Shown: in pieces, positions 9,523 to 17,698 of the stretch
Position numbering within the stretch: the first letter of the stretch is position 1
Layout: every line of letters starts with the position of its first letter
Assembly (NCBI RefSeq): GCF_001043055.1
Contig: NZ_JYLF01000001.1
Location: 558,001-622,000 of the forward strand
Reading direction: 5' to 3'
DNA from: Pseudomonas weihenstephanensis
Lineage (GTDB): Bacteria; Pseudomonadota; Gammaproteobacteria; Pseudomonadales; Pseudomonadaceae
DNA length: 64,000 bases
The notes under the pieces: model-generated
Database searches by the model: none
Told to the model about the DNA's origin: nothing
What the model saw: the letters and a program-made list of their open reading frames with translations, nothing else
Program-made: the position numbers and the translations under genes

Positions 9523-10284
9523 ATGACCCTGATGACCTTTTCCCCGAATGCTGTCGCCCGTTTACGAGACGAGCGAGAAGAGGAAAGCACAAAACCCTAT
9601 TTGTCCCGTGGCTCGCGCGCGCCGCGCTGCCCTACCTGCCGCGTGATTGCCAGCCATTGTTTGTGTCGCTGGCGCCCGCAGGTCAGTACGCGCGCCGGGG
9701 TGTGCCTGATCATGACCAAAAAAGAAGTGTTCAAGCCGAGCAATACGGGCTGGTTGATTGCTGACGTGGTGAGCGACAATTTTGCCTTTATCTGGTCGCG
9801 CACTGAAACCGATCCGGCATTGCTTGAGCTGCTGGCCGACCCGCAGTGGCAGCCTTATCTGGTATTTCCGGGCGAGTATGTCGAGCCTCGGCGCGTCACC
9901 CATACGGTTCAGGCCGAGAGCGGAAAACGGCCACTGTTTATTCTGCTTGACGCCACGTGGACCGAGGCCCGCAAGATTTTCCGCAAAAGCCCGCATTTTG
10001 ATCGTTTTCCGATCCTGAGTCTGTTGCCTGAAAAACTCTCACGCTATCGCCTGCGCCGCTCCACCCGCAGTGAGCATTTATGCACTGCCGAGGTCGCCAG
10101 CCTGTGCCTGGACCTTGCAGGTGATACCCAGGCGTCCACCGCGCTGGATGCCTACTTCGATGTGTTCAGTCAGCACTATCTGGATGCCCGAAATCAGTTG
10201 CCGATGAACGAAAGTAGCGCAGCGCACCATGAGCTGGGTGTTTTTTGTAAAAGACCTTCGCCAGAATCGCTCTCAATAGACTAA
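9523..10284 (+). CDS. tapT: DTW-domain tRNA-uridine aminocarboxypropyltransferase
   Basis: A 253-residue DTW-domain protein. A zinc-binding CPTCRVIASHCLC segment lies near the N-terminus. The domain's hallmark D-x-W region appears as LDATWTEARKI, followed by RRSTRSEHLCTAEV. The family transfers the 3-amino-3-carboxypropyl group of S-adenosylmethionine to uridine 47 in the variable loop of tRNAs (acp3U). ATG codons at 9523 and 9532 are both possible starts. It is a single-gene unit between convergent and divergent neighbours. Confidence 0.85.
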   Translation: MTLMTFSPNAVARLRDEREEESTKPYLSRGSRAPRCPTCRVIASHCLCRWRPQVSTRAGVCLIMTKKEVFKPSNTGWLIADVVSDNFAFIWSRTETDPALLELLADPQWQPYLVFPGEYVEPRRVTHTVQAESGKRPLFILLDATWTEARKIFRKSPHFDRFPILSLLPEKLSRYRLRRSTRSEHLCTAEVASLCLDLAGDTQASTALDAYFDVFSQHYLDARNQLPMNESSAAHHELGVFCKRPSPESLSID

Positions 10285-10578
10285 AGAAGTAGCGCTACAA
10301 TTTTGCGCGTTCACAACGTGTGTCAAAGCGTCGCATCCTGACCGGTGCGTTTGACGTCGTACAAAGTTGAACGTTGGGGTCAGGTTTATCCTTGACCACC
10401 CACAGTTCGCTGGGCATGCTTGGCGCCGATTCGGGCGCTGTTGCTGTTCAAACGCTTATTTTTCACGACGTTTAGCCTAAGCACGCCCTTTGACGCACAG
10501 TCTTTCAACTGCTGCTCAAGTTGCCTTAGCGAGTGCTGGAATTCATCAGGGCTCGCCTGAAACGGGATCATTTTAAAA
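10285..10578. other. Intergenic region upstream of erdR
   Basis: About 290 bp separate tapT and erdR. No convincing gene is present; a leftward 66-codon frame at 10386-10586 has no family resemblance and runs into the erdR start. The region presumably carries the erdR promoter, but no clear -10/-35 pair was identified. Confidence 0.4.
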
Positions 10579-11229
10579 ATGGCCACATACGAAATCCTGA
10601 TTGCCGACGACCACCCATTGTTCCGCAGTGCATTGCTTCAGGCGGTGACGCTGGGGCTGGGACCTGATGTTCGTCTGGTAGAGGTCGCCAGTATTGCCGA
10701 GCTTGAAACGCAACTGGTAATCAAGGCGGATTGGGATCTGGTACTGCTCGACTTGAACATGCCGGGCGCTTACGGGTTTTCTGGGCTGGTGTTGCTGCGT
10801 GGGCAATACCCGCAAATTCCGGTGGTCATGGTGTCTGCTCAGGAAGAAGCCTCGGTCATGGTCCGCTCTCGCGAGTTCGGCGCCAGCGGGTTTATTCCCA
10901 AGTCCAGCTCTATGCACGAAATTCAAAAAGCTGTACGTGCCGTACTGGATGGCGATGTGTCGTGGCCGCCTCAGGCATTCGAAGAGGTGCAGGTGTCTGC
11001 CGAAGCCAAAGCCGCTAGCGAAGGCTTGGCCAGCTTGACGCCGCAGCAGTTCCGGGTGCTGACGATGGTCTGTGAAGGGTTGCTGAACAAGCAGATTGCG
11101 TATGAGTTGAGCGTGTCGGAAGCCACGATCAAGGCGCACGTTACCGCGATATTTCGCAAGCTGGGTGTACGCACCCGCACGCAGGCGGCGTTGCTCCTGC
11201 AACAACTCGAGTCAATTTCTAACCATTAA
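10579..11229 (+). CDS. erdR: LuxR-type response regulator ErdR
   Basis: A 216-residue regulator: an N-terminal receiver domain with the acidic pair ADDHPL, phospho-acceptor Asp in LLLDLNMPG (about residue 56) and conserved Lys in FIPKSSS, then a LuxR-type helix-turn-helix (LTPQQFRVLTMVCEGLLNKQIAYELSVS). In Pseudomonas the gene directly upstream of dgkA is ErdR (also called CrbR), which controls acetate/ethanol use and acetyl-CoA synthetase expression. Its partner sensor kinase is usually encoded elsewhere and is not in this window. Confidence 0.88.
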   Translation: MATYEILIADDHPLFRSALLQAVTLGLGPDVRLVEVASIAELETQLVIKADWDLVLLDLNMPGAYGFSGLVLLRGQYPQIPVVMVSAQEEASVMVRSREFGASGFIPKSSSMHEIQKAVRAVLDGDVSWPPQAFEEVQVSAEAKAASEGLASLTPQQFRVLTMVCEGLLNKQIAYELSVSEATIKAHVTAIFRKLGVRTRTQAALLLQQLESISNH

Positions 11230-11304
11230 ATTGCCAGGCTTCACGCTTTTTTGACGAAGCGTGAATTAGCGTTCTTTTCTCATTTTTTGCTCAGTTGCCT
11301 ATCT

Positions 11305-11667
11305 ATGTCGCCTTTTAAAGGGAAAACCGGGTTTAAACGGATTTTGAATGCAGGCGGATACTCGCTGGATGGGTTGCGCGCAGCCTTTACGGGCGAAGCC
11401 GCTTTTCGCCAGTTGGTGCTGCTTAATGTGGTGCTGATTCCCCTGACGTTTTTCTTGAATGTCAGCCGGGTCGAGCGCGCGTTATTAATCGCTGTATGCC
11501 TGCTGGCATTGATCGTTGAGTTGCTCAACTCGGCCATTGAAGCAGCGATTGACCGGATCTCCCTCGATCTGCACCCCTTGTCCAAGAACGCCAAAGACAT
11601 GGGCAGCGCCGCTCAGTTTGTGGTGCTGACCCTGATTGCCGTGGTGTGGGCTGTCATCCTGCTTTAA
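11305..11667 (+). CDS. dgkA: Diacylglycerol kinase DgkA
   Basis: A 120-residue integral membrane protein with three predicted membrane helices and the family signature ELLNSAIEAAIDR. It phosphorylates diacylglycerol released during membrane-derived oligosaccharide and lipopolysaccharide synthesis, feeding phosphatidic acid back to phospholipid synthesis. I prefer the ATG at 11305 (MSPFKGKTG) because it gives normal family length; an in-frame ATG at 11251 would add 18 unusual residues. It ends 3 bp into the convergent finR gene. Confidence 0.92.
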   Translation: MSPFKGKTGFKRILNAGGYSLDGLRAAFTGEAAFRQLVLLNVVLIPLTFFLNVSRVERALLIAVCLLALIVELLNSAIEAAIDRISLDLHPLSKNAKDMGSAAQFVVLTLIAVVWAVILL

Positions 11668-12590
11668 GCGATGCTGGGCAGTACGATCTCGTCGCTGCGC
11701 TGAACCCCGGCGGTGAAGGCGCGGCACAGGTCCAAAAACTCGCGCATGGCAGAGGTTTGGTACTTTTTCTTGTGCCAGATGAAGTAAAACTGCCGCGCAA
11801 GATCCAGCTCCGGCGTTTCAACCGCCACCAGGCTGCCGCGTCTGAAGGCATCGCGCAGTGCCAGGCGAGAGATGCACCCAATGCCCAGACCTGACTCCAC
11901 CGCGCGCTTGATCGCTTCGGTGTGTTCCAGTTCCAGGCGAATGTTGAGCGCACTCTGATGATGGCGCATGGCCTGGTCGAAGGTCAGTCGTGTACCTGAA
12001 CCCTGCTCACGTAAAATCCACGCTTCACGGGTCAGCTCTTGCAGTGTGGCGCTCCCCTTGGCGGCCAGCGGATGCTGCGGTGCGCAAAACACCACTAATT
12101 CATCCTCGACCCAGCTCTGAACTTCGATGTCAGGATGGCTACAGTCGCCCTCAATTAGACCCAGATCAATTTCATAATGGGTCACTTGTTGCACGATGTG
12201 CGCAGTGTTTTGAACAACCAGTTTCACTTGGCTTTCGGGGTGAGCTTGCATAAAGCTGCCGATGAGCAAAGTGGCCAGGTAATTACCGATGGTCAGGGTT
12301 GCCCCTACCGTCAACGAGCCAAACCCGGACTTACCGTTAAGCAGGTCTTCGATTTCTTTGGCTTGGTCGAGCAGGGCGACAGCTTGTGGCAACAGTTGGC
12401 GGCCGAGCGCGTTGAGGCTTAAACGCTTGCCGGCGCGATCAAACAGTTGGCAACTGGTTTGGCGTTCCAGTTCGGTAATTGAGGTGCTGGCGGCCGATTG
12501 TGAAAGGGCCAACAAGCCGGCAGCGCGTGACACGCTCTCTTGTTGGGCGACGGTGACGAACACTTGGAGTTGTCTGAGAGTAAATCGCAT
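11664..12590 (-). CDS. finR: LysR-type regulator FinR
   Basis: A 308-residue LysR regulator with an N-terminal winged helix (FVTVAQQESVSRAAGLLALSQSAASTSI) and a C-terminal periplasmic-binding-like effector domain. It is divergent from fprA, the arrangement in which FinR of P. putida and P. aeruginosa activates the ferredoxin-NADP reductase gene under superoxide and related stress. Its 3' end overlaps the end of dgkA by 4 bp. Confidence 0.88.
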   Translation of the reverse strand: MRFTLRQLQVFVTVAQQESVSRAAGLLALSQSAASTSITELERQTSCQLFDRAGKRLSLNALGRQLLPQAVALLDQAKEIEDLLNGKSGFGSLTVGATLTIGNYLATLLIGSFMQAHPESQVKLVVQNTAHIVQQVTHYEIDLGLIEGDCSHPDIEVQSWVEDELVVFCAPQHPLAAKGSATLQELTREAWILREQGSGTRLTFDQAMRHHQSALNIRLELEHTEAIKRAVESGLGIGCISRLALRDAFRRGSLVAVETPELDLARQFYFIWHKKKYQTSAMREFLDLCRAFTAGVQRSDEIVLPSIA

Positions 12591-12628
12591 ATCGATATAA
12601 CCGATAACCCTTATCTTAATAATTCAGT

Positions 12629-12656
12629 TAACAGATATTGTCGTCGCCATTAGAAT
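12629..12656 (+). promoter_or_regulatory. Candidate sigma-70 promoter for fprA
   Basis: TTAACA and TAGAAT are separated by 16 bp and end about 50 bp before the fprA start, inside the 117-bp finR/fprA divergent region. AT-rich dyad-like ataacc/ggttat elements just upstream (12596-12615) are a plausible FinR binding zone. Confidence 0.4.
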
Positions 12657-12707
12657 GCTATGCAATCGCGCCCATAGTCAGCGCAGGCGAAATTAGGAGC
12701 CCCGTAC

Positions 12708-13487
12708 ATGAGCAACATGAACCACGAACGTGTCCTCAGTGTTCACCACTGGAACGACACCCTGTTCAGCTTCAAGTGCACCCGCGACCCGGGCCTGCGC
12801 TTTGAGAACGGTCAGTTCGTGATGATCGGCCTGCAACAACCCAACGGCCGTCCGCTTATGCGTGCCTACTCGATCGCCAGCCCGAACTGGGAAGAGCATC
12901 TGGAGTTCTTCAGCATCAAGGTGCCAGACGGCCCGCTGACGTCCCAGTTGCAGCACTTGAAGGAAGGCGACGAGATCATCATCAGCAAAAAACCTACGGG
13001 TACGCTGGTGCTGGACGACTTGAAGCCGGGCAAGCATTTGTATTTGCTCAGCACCGGTACAGGCTTGGCGCCGTTTATGAGCGTCATCCAGGACCCGGAA
13101 ACCTACGAGCGTTTCGAAAAAGTGATCCTGTGCCACGGTGTGCGTTACGTCAACGAAGTCGCTTACCGCGAGTTCATCACCGAGCATTTGCCGCAGAACG
13201 AGTTCTTTGGTGAAGCGCTGCGTGAAAAGTTGATCTACTACCCCACCGTAACCCGCGAGCCGTTTGAAAATCAGGGGCGCCTGACTGACCTGATGCGCAG
13301 TGGCAAACTGTTCAGCGACATCGGTTTGCCGCCGATCAATGCGCAAGATGACCGTGCCATGCTGTGCGGTAGCCCAAGCATGCTGGACGAAACCAGCGAA
13401 GTTCTGAACAGCTTTGGCCTGACCGTTTCGCCGCGTATGCGCGAGCCGGGTGATTACCTGATCGAGCGCGCTTTCGTAGAAAAGTAA
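12708..13487 (+). CDS. fprA: Ferredoxin-NADP+ reductase
   Basis: A 259-residue flavoprotein: an FAD-binding barrel with RAYSIASP followed by an NADP-binding domain with STGTGLAPFMS, and the bacterial FPR C-terminus EPGDYLIERAFVEK. It passes electrons between NADPH and ferredoxin or flavodoxin, supplying iron-sulphur and oxidative-stress enzymes; FdxA (396-719) is a possible partner. AGGAG lies just upstream of the ATG. A strong terminator follows. Confidence 0.95.
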   Translation: MSNMNHERVLSVHHWNDTLFSFKCTRDPGLRFENGQFVMIGLQQPNGRPLMRAYSIASPNWEEHLEFFSIKVPDGPLTSQLQHLKEGDEIIISKKPTGTLVLDDLKPGKHLYLLSTGTGLAPFMSVIQDPETYERFEKVILCHGVRYVNEVAYREFITEHLPQNEFFGEALREKLIYYPTVTREPFENQGRLTDLMRSGKLFSDIGLPPINAQDDRAMLCGSPSMLDETSEVLNSFGLTVSPRMREPGDYLIERAFVEK

Positions 13488-13499
13488 GCGTCTTTCAAC

Positions 13500-13537
13500 A
13501 AAAAGCCCGCGGTGTCTGACGACAGCGCGGGCTTTTT
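13500..13537. terminator. Bidirectional terminator between fprA and trmO
   Basis: Arms aaaaagcccgcg/cgcgggcttttt enclose a 13-nt loop. It lies between the converging genes fprA and trmO. Confidence 0.88.
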
Positions 13538-13549
13538 GCTGACCGGGTT

Positions 13550-14245
13550 TTATGCTGCTGTGATCACTTCCAGCACTCGGATCATGCCCGGCTCGGGGTA
13601 GTGCCAGCGCACATCCAGGTCCCAAAACTGAGCACCGTACTCTCGTTCTGCTGTAGGCGTCTGGTAGGCCGGACGTGGGTCTTGCGCCAAACACTGTTCA
13701 ATCAGGGCCACGAGCGGCTCTTGAAGGCGCAGGGCGTGGGCATGCGCCTGTTGCAAGGCGCTCTCGGCCCAAACCACCGGGATCAGCACAGGGGCTGCGC
13801 TGGCCATGTCGTTACTGGCGCCAGGGATTATGTCGGCGTAAGGCACATAGGGCTTGATGTCCAGAATCGGCGTACCGTCGAGCAGGTCGATGCCAGAGAT
13901 GTGCAGCCGGCCAGCTTCAACGCGATCCAGCTTGACGACGGACTGGCCGATGCCATTTGGACGATGAGTGGCACGGGTCGCAAAGACGCCCATCGACGTG
14001 TTGCCCCCAAGGCGCGGCGGTCGCACTTTTAATCGTGGTTTGTCCTCCAGGGCTTGATGGAACACAAACAGTAACCAGACATGGCTGACCTGCTCAAGCC
14101 CTTGCACCGCATCGCCCTGATTGAACGGCGCGACCAGCTCCAGCACGCCACGGGCGGCGGGGGCCAATTGCGGCTGACGCGGAATGGCGAACTTCTCCTT
14201 GAAACAGGAGCGCACAAAACCGATGGGGGAAACGCTGTAGCTCAT
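13550..14245 (-). CDS. trmO: tRNA (N6-threonylcarbamoyladenosine37-N6)-methyltransferase TrmO
   Basis: A 231-residue TsaA/TrmO-family protein with the N-terminal VSPIGFVRS strand, the motif RPNGIGQSVVKLDRVE and DLLDGTPILDIKPYVPYAD. The enzyme uses S-adenosylmethionine to methylate t6A at position 37 of certain tRNAs, tuning threonine-codon reading. The length is normal for the bacterial two-domain form. It is followed by a terminator and preceded by REP-like DNA. Confidence 0.92.
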   Translation of the reverse strand: MSYSVSPIGFVRSCFKEKFAIPRQPQLAPAARGVLELVAPFNQGDAVQGLEQVSHVWLLFVFHQALEDKPRLKVRPPRLGGNTSMGVFATRATHRPNGIGQSVVKLDRVEAGRLHISGIDLLDGTPILDIKPYVPYADIIPGASNDMASAAPVLIPVVWAESALQQAHAHALRLQEPLVALIEQCLAQDPRPAYQTPTAEREYGAQFWDLDVRWHYPEPGMIRVLEVITAA

Positions 14246-14249
14246 GAAG

Positions 14250-14362
14250 GGACCCTGTAGTCGCGGCCGCAGGCTGCGATGGGCTGCGGTTGCGGCCCTT
14301 GAAATAGGTGTTGCATCAGATCTTCAGATCTTTTCGCGGCCTGCGCCAGTGACGACTACGGC
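14250..14362. repeat. REP-like intergenic sequence upstream of trmO
   Basis: GC-rich mirrored segments (ctgtagtcgcggccgcagg; gcagatcttcagatctttt-like dyad; gtgacgactacggcag) lie between trmO and the YehS-like gene. They resemble decayed REP units rather than coding DNA. Confidence 0.35.
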
Positions 14363-14367
14363 AGCAC

Positions 14368-14832
14368 TCAGGCGGGCCGTACGCGCAGGGTCAGGCCTTT
14401 GAGGAAGTTGCGCAGCAACTGGTCGCCGCAGGTGCGGTAGTTGGTGTGACCAAACTTGCGGAACAGGGCGCTCAGCTCAGGCTTGGACACCGGGAACTCG
14501 GCGGCTTTAAGAATGGCGTGCATGTCGTCTTCTTTCAGCTCGAAGGCCACGCGCAGTTTTTTCAGGATGATGTTGTTAGTCACTGGCGTTTCAATGGGCT
14601 GCGCAGGACGGCTTTCGTCTTTGCCGCGCTTGAAGATCACCAGGCCATCCAGGAAATGCGCCATCACCACGTCCGGGCAGAAGACATAACCTTCTTCATC
14701 TTCTTTTTTCAGGTAGTTCAAGAGATCTTCCTTGGACACTTCAAAGCCGCCAAGTTTGATGATGTCGACCATCTTGTTGTCGCTGATGTCGAGCATGTAG
14801 CGCACGCTGCGCAGTACGTCGTTATGAATCAT
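14368..14832 (-). CDS. YehS-like DUF1456 protein
   Basis: A 154-residue protein made of two similar halves, each starting with an xxNxxLRxxRxxLxxxxxxM pattern (NDVLRSVRYMLDISDNKM and NNIILKKLRVAFELKEDDM) and ending with a short acidic helix plus ALFRKFGHTNY-type tail. This duplicated layout is the DUF1456/YehS family. Its function is unknown. A short AGGA site precedes the ATG. It is transcribed with the leftward cluster trmO-yehS-like-pseudouridine synthase-like. Confidence 0.85.
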   Translation of the reverse strand: MIHNDVLRSVRYMLDISDNKMVDIIKLGGFEVSKEDLLNYLKKEDEEGYVFCPDVVMAHFLDGLVIFKRGKDESRPAQPIETPVTNNIILKKLRVAFELKEDDMHAILKAAEFPVSKPELSALFRKFGHTNYRTCGDQLLRNFLKGLTLRVRPA

Positions 14833-14908
14833 GGTGGGTAATCCTGATATTCAGCAGAGAGCACCGCAGGCGTGCTGCGGTGTCGATATGTTCGGGGTAA
14901 AGCCGTGT

Positions 14909-15619
14909 TTAGAACTTTTCTTTGGTTGTCATGTAGCGCCATTGGCCTACAGGCAGCTTGCCCATCGACACGCCGCCGATACGAATACGACGGGTGGAAA
15001 TAACCGTCAGGCCCACGGCCTGGCAAAACAGTGCGATAACGCCCGGCTGCGGGTTCTTCATCGCAAAGCGCAGGCGGTTTTCACTCTGCCAGCTGGCTTT
15101 GACGGCAGGCAATTCACGGCCTTTGTACGTCATGCCGTGATTGAGGCGATTGAGGCCGTGAGGCGCCATCTCGCCAGACACTTCAACCACGTATTCCTGT
15201 TCAATCTTGTTGGCGTCAGCGGTCAGCTTGCGCACGATCTTCCAGTCTTGGGTGAACACCAGTAAGCCGCTGGCACCTGCTTGCAGTTCATTGCCAACGC
15301 TCAGGCGCAGGAAGTGACCTTTCAGCGGGCGTTTGCCGTAACGGTGCTCTTCACTCAGGGTGTCCGGGCCGATCAACGCCATGGCGCTGTCAGTGTCCAG
15401 CCCGGCGGGGGCATTCAACAAAATGGTCACCGGCTCGGGGGCGGTGGCCTTGGCTTCAGGGTCCAGCTCGACTTTTTGGTTGTCGACCTTAAATTGTGGT
15501 TCGTCGATGACTTCGCCATCTACCGTGACCCAGCCACCTTCAATGAACAGTTCGGCCTCACGGCGCGAGCAGCCGACGAGTTCGATGAGGCGTTTGGAGA
15601 GACGTATCGGTTCAGACAT
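14909..15619 (-). CDS. RluF/RsuA-like pseudouridine synthase homologue lacking the catalytic Asp
   Basis: A 236-residue protein with an N-terminal S4 RNA-binding domain (residues about 5-50) and a RsuA/RluF-type synthase fold ending in the usual MGKLPVGQWRYMTTKE. In active enzymes motif II reads G-R-L-D-x-x-T/S-x-G-L-L with Asp as the nucleophile. Here the aligned stretch is N-E-L-Q-A-G-A-S-G-L-L, so the Asp is Gln113. The DNA (about 15258-15290) reads cleanly, so this is not a frameshift. The protein may bind RNA without modifying it. Function is otherwise unknown. Confidence 0.75.
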   Translation of the reverse strand: MSEPIRLSKRLIELVGCSRREAELFIEGGWVTVDGEVIDEPQFKVDNQKVELDPEAKATAPEPVTILLNAPAGLDTDSAMALIGPDTLSEEHRYGKRPLKGHFLRLSVGNELQAGASGLLVFTQDWKIVRKLTADANKIEQEYVVEVSGEMAPHGLNRLNHGMTYKGRELPAVKASWQSENRLRFAMKNPQPGVIALFCQAVGLTVISTRRIRIGGVSMGKLPVGQWRYMTTKEKF

Positions 15620-15669
15620 GACAAGGGCCGTAATGTAATTGGGCGGCTATTGTACCCGCCTCGCGTCGG

Positions 15670-16155
15670 TTAAGCCCGGCTACATTTGCCTTGGGCCGGT
15701 GTTGTGCGCTTATAACGCAGGTGCAGTAGCGGATAAGGCTCGCCCATGCCGTCTTTTTCACTGCGGCCGATGACTTCAAATCCTTGTTTGAAGTAAAAAC
15801 CGATGGCTTGCAGGTTCTGCTCATTGACGTCGAGTTGCACGGCGTGAAGGTGGTTGATGGCATGCCTGAGCAGGCTGTTACCGACGCCAAGCCCTCGGTA
15901 CTCAGGGTCAATGAACAGCATTTCAACTTTGTCAGCATGGATCCCGGCAAACCCCGCGATGCGACGGGTGAGTGGGTCTTTACAGCAAATCAGCGTCACC
16001 GCCTTAAGGTAGGAGTGCTCCACCAGTTCGCGCAGTTCTTGGATGTAACGGTTAGGTAAAAAGTCATGAGTTGCCCGCACGGAGTCGTCCCAAACCTGGC
16101 ACAGCTCTTTTAAATCGTTGTGTTGTGGTGTTTCTACCACCCATACCCGGCCCAT
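15670..16155 (-). CDS. GNAT-family N-acetyltransferase (YjaB-like)
   Basis: A 161-residue GNAT protein. The acetyl-CoA-binding motif appears as IDPEYRGLGVGNSLLRHAI, followed by LDVNEQNLQAIGFYFKQGFE. The layout is close to the small YjaB/YiaC-type acetyltransferases. The substrate cannot be inferred. AGGAG precedes the ATG at 16155. Confidence 0.8.
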   Translation of the reverse strand: MGRVWVVETPQHNDLKELCQVWDDSVRATHDFLPNRYIQELRELVEHSYLKAVTLICCKDPLTRRIAGFAGIHADKVEMLFIDPEYRGLGVGNSLLRHAINHLHAVQLDVNEQNLQAIGFYFKQGFEVIGRSEKDGMGEPYPLLHLRYKRTTPAQGKCSRA

Positions 16156-16208
16156 TACGCCTTTCTCCTGACGCCCGTGATTAAAACCATGAGGTTAACC
16201 ATAGCCGT

Positions 16209-16244
16209 AAAAAAAGCCCTGGCGCGAGTGCGGCAGGGCTTTTT
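16209..16244. terminator. Terminator downstream of rimO
   Basis: Arms aagccctg/cagggctt with A-rich left and T-rich right flanks. It lies 17 bp past the rimO stop on the minus strand and can also act on the plus strand. Confidence 0.82.
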
Positions 16245-16260
16245 CAGAGTGTGCGGCGAT

Positions 16261-17583
16261 TTAGATCACTTCAGCCCACAGGTCATACTCGTCGGCGTCG
16301 GTCACGCGACACATGATCTTGTCACCCGGCTTGATGTCTTTGTCGGTGGCGATAAACACGTTGCCGTCGATTTCCGGTGCATCAAAGAAGCAACGACCTA
16401 CAGCGCCTTGCTCGTCCACTTCATCGATCAGGACTTCGATGTCCTTACCGATCTTCATTTGCAGACGTGCCGCGCTGATGGCTTGCTGGTGCGCCATAAA
16501 GCGATCCCAACGGTCCTGCTTGATGTCATCGGGCACGATGTCCAGATCCAGATCGTTGGCCGGTGCGCCTTCTACGGGCGAATACTGGAAGCAACCCACG
16601 CGATCCAGTTGCGCTTCGCTCAGCCAGTCCAGCAGGTACTGGAAGTCTTCTTCGGTTTCGCCGGGGAAGCCGACGATGAAGGTCGAGCGGATGATCAGGT
16701 CCGGGCAGATGACGCGCCAGTTCTTGATCCGCGCCAAGGTCTTGTCTTCAAACGCCGGGCGTTTCATCGACTTGAGTACTTTAGGGCTGGCGTGCTGGAA
16801 CGGGATGTCCAGGTACGGCAGGATTTTGCCGGCGGCCATCAACGGGATCAGCTCATCAACGTGCGGGTACGGGTAAACGTAGTGCAGGCGCACCCATACA
16901 CCCAGCGAGCTCAAGGCTTCGCACAGTTCGGTCATGCGGGTTTTGACGGGGGCGCCGTTCCAGAAACCGGTACGGTATTTCACGTCAACGCCATAGGCAC
17001 TGGTGTCTTGGGAGATCACCAGCAGCTCTTTAACCCCGGACTTGACCAGACGCTGCGCTTCGTCAAGCACGTCGCCGACCGGGCGGCTGACCAGCTTGCC
17101 GCGCATCGAAGGGATGATGCAAAAGCTGCAACTGTGGTTACAGCCTTCGGAGATTTTAAGGTACGCGTAATGGCGCGGGGTCAGCTTGATGCCTTGAGGC
17201 GGCACGAGGTCGATCAGCGGGTTGTGATCCTGACGCGGTGGCACCACTTGGTGAACGGCGTTGACCACTTGCTCATACTGCTGCGGGCCGGTGACTGCGA
17301 GCACGCTTGGGTGAACGTTGCGGATATTGCCTTCTTCGACGCCCATGCAGCCAGTCACGATGACTTTGCCGTTTTCCTTGATGGCTTCGCCGATGACTTC
17401 CAGCGATTCAGCTTTGGCGCTGTCGATGAAGCCGCAGGTGTTAACCACCACGACGTCAGCGTCCTGATAGGTGGAGACGACATCGTAGCCTTCCATACGC
17501 AGCTGCGTGAGGATGCGCTCGGAGTCGACCAACGCTTTTGGGCACCCCAGTGATATAAACCCTACACGTGGATTGTTGCTCAT
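16261..17583 (-). CDS. rimO: Ribosomal protein S12 methylthiotransferase RimO
   Basis: A 440-residue radical-SAM methylthiotransferase that modifies Asp88 of ribosomal protein S12. The N-terminal domain carries the three cluster cysteines (GCPKAL, NTCGFI, GCMGV), the radical-SAM domain has CNHSCSFC, and a C-terminal TRAM domain follows. Length is normal. Its start faces the prophage; in related genomes kup is the divergent neighbour, so this end marks the left flank of the insertion. Confidence 0.97.
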   Translation of the reverse strand: MSNNPRVGFISLGCPKALVDSERILTQLRMEGYDVVSTYQDADVVVVNTCGFIDSAKAESLEVIGEAIKENGKVIVTGCMGVEEGNIRNVHPSVLAVTGPQQYEQVVNAVHQVVPPRQDHNPLIDLVPPQGIKLTPRHYAYLKISEGCNHSCSFCIIPSMRGKLVSRPVGDVLDEAQRLVKSGVKELLVISQDTSAYGVDVKYRTGFWNGAPVKTRMTELCEALSSLGVWVRLHYVYPYPHVDELIPLMAAGKILPYLDIPFQHASPKVLKSMKRPAFEDKTLARIKNWRVICPDLIIRSTFIVGFPGETEEDFQYLLDWLSEAQLDRVGCFQYSPVEGAPANDLDLDIVPDDIKQDRWDRFMAHQQAISAARLQMKIGKDIEVLIDEVDEQGAVGRCFFDAPEIDGNVFIATDKDIKPGDKIMCRVTDADEYDLWAEVI

Positions 17584-17642
17584 ATACTAATAACCTGCAG
17601 GGTTTACCCTGGTCGAATTTCGTGGCGCGCGATTCTAAGCGC

Positions 17643-17655
17643 TGATTAAAAAATG
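17643..17655 (+). repeat. Candidate attL: 13-bp direct repeat, left copy
   Basis: TGATTAAAAAATG occurs here, 44 bp before the integrase start, and again at 48597-48609 past the last phage gene. Large serine integrase genes usually abut an attachment site. The sequence is AT-rich, so chance is not excluded. Confidence 0.35.
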
Positions 17656-17698
17656 CGCAAAAGCAATTGTTGCTATTGGTTTTCGTTCTCATATTTGG

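Noticed and set aside
10386..10586. Leftward 66-codon frame upstream of erdR
   Set aside because: It has no recognisable family or clear ribosome-binding site and overlaps the erdR start; more likely the erdR promoter region.
16120..17553. Rightward 477-codon frame opposite rimO
   Set aside because: It is a mirror of rimO on the other strand with a histidine/valine-rich composition typical of antisense frames.
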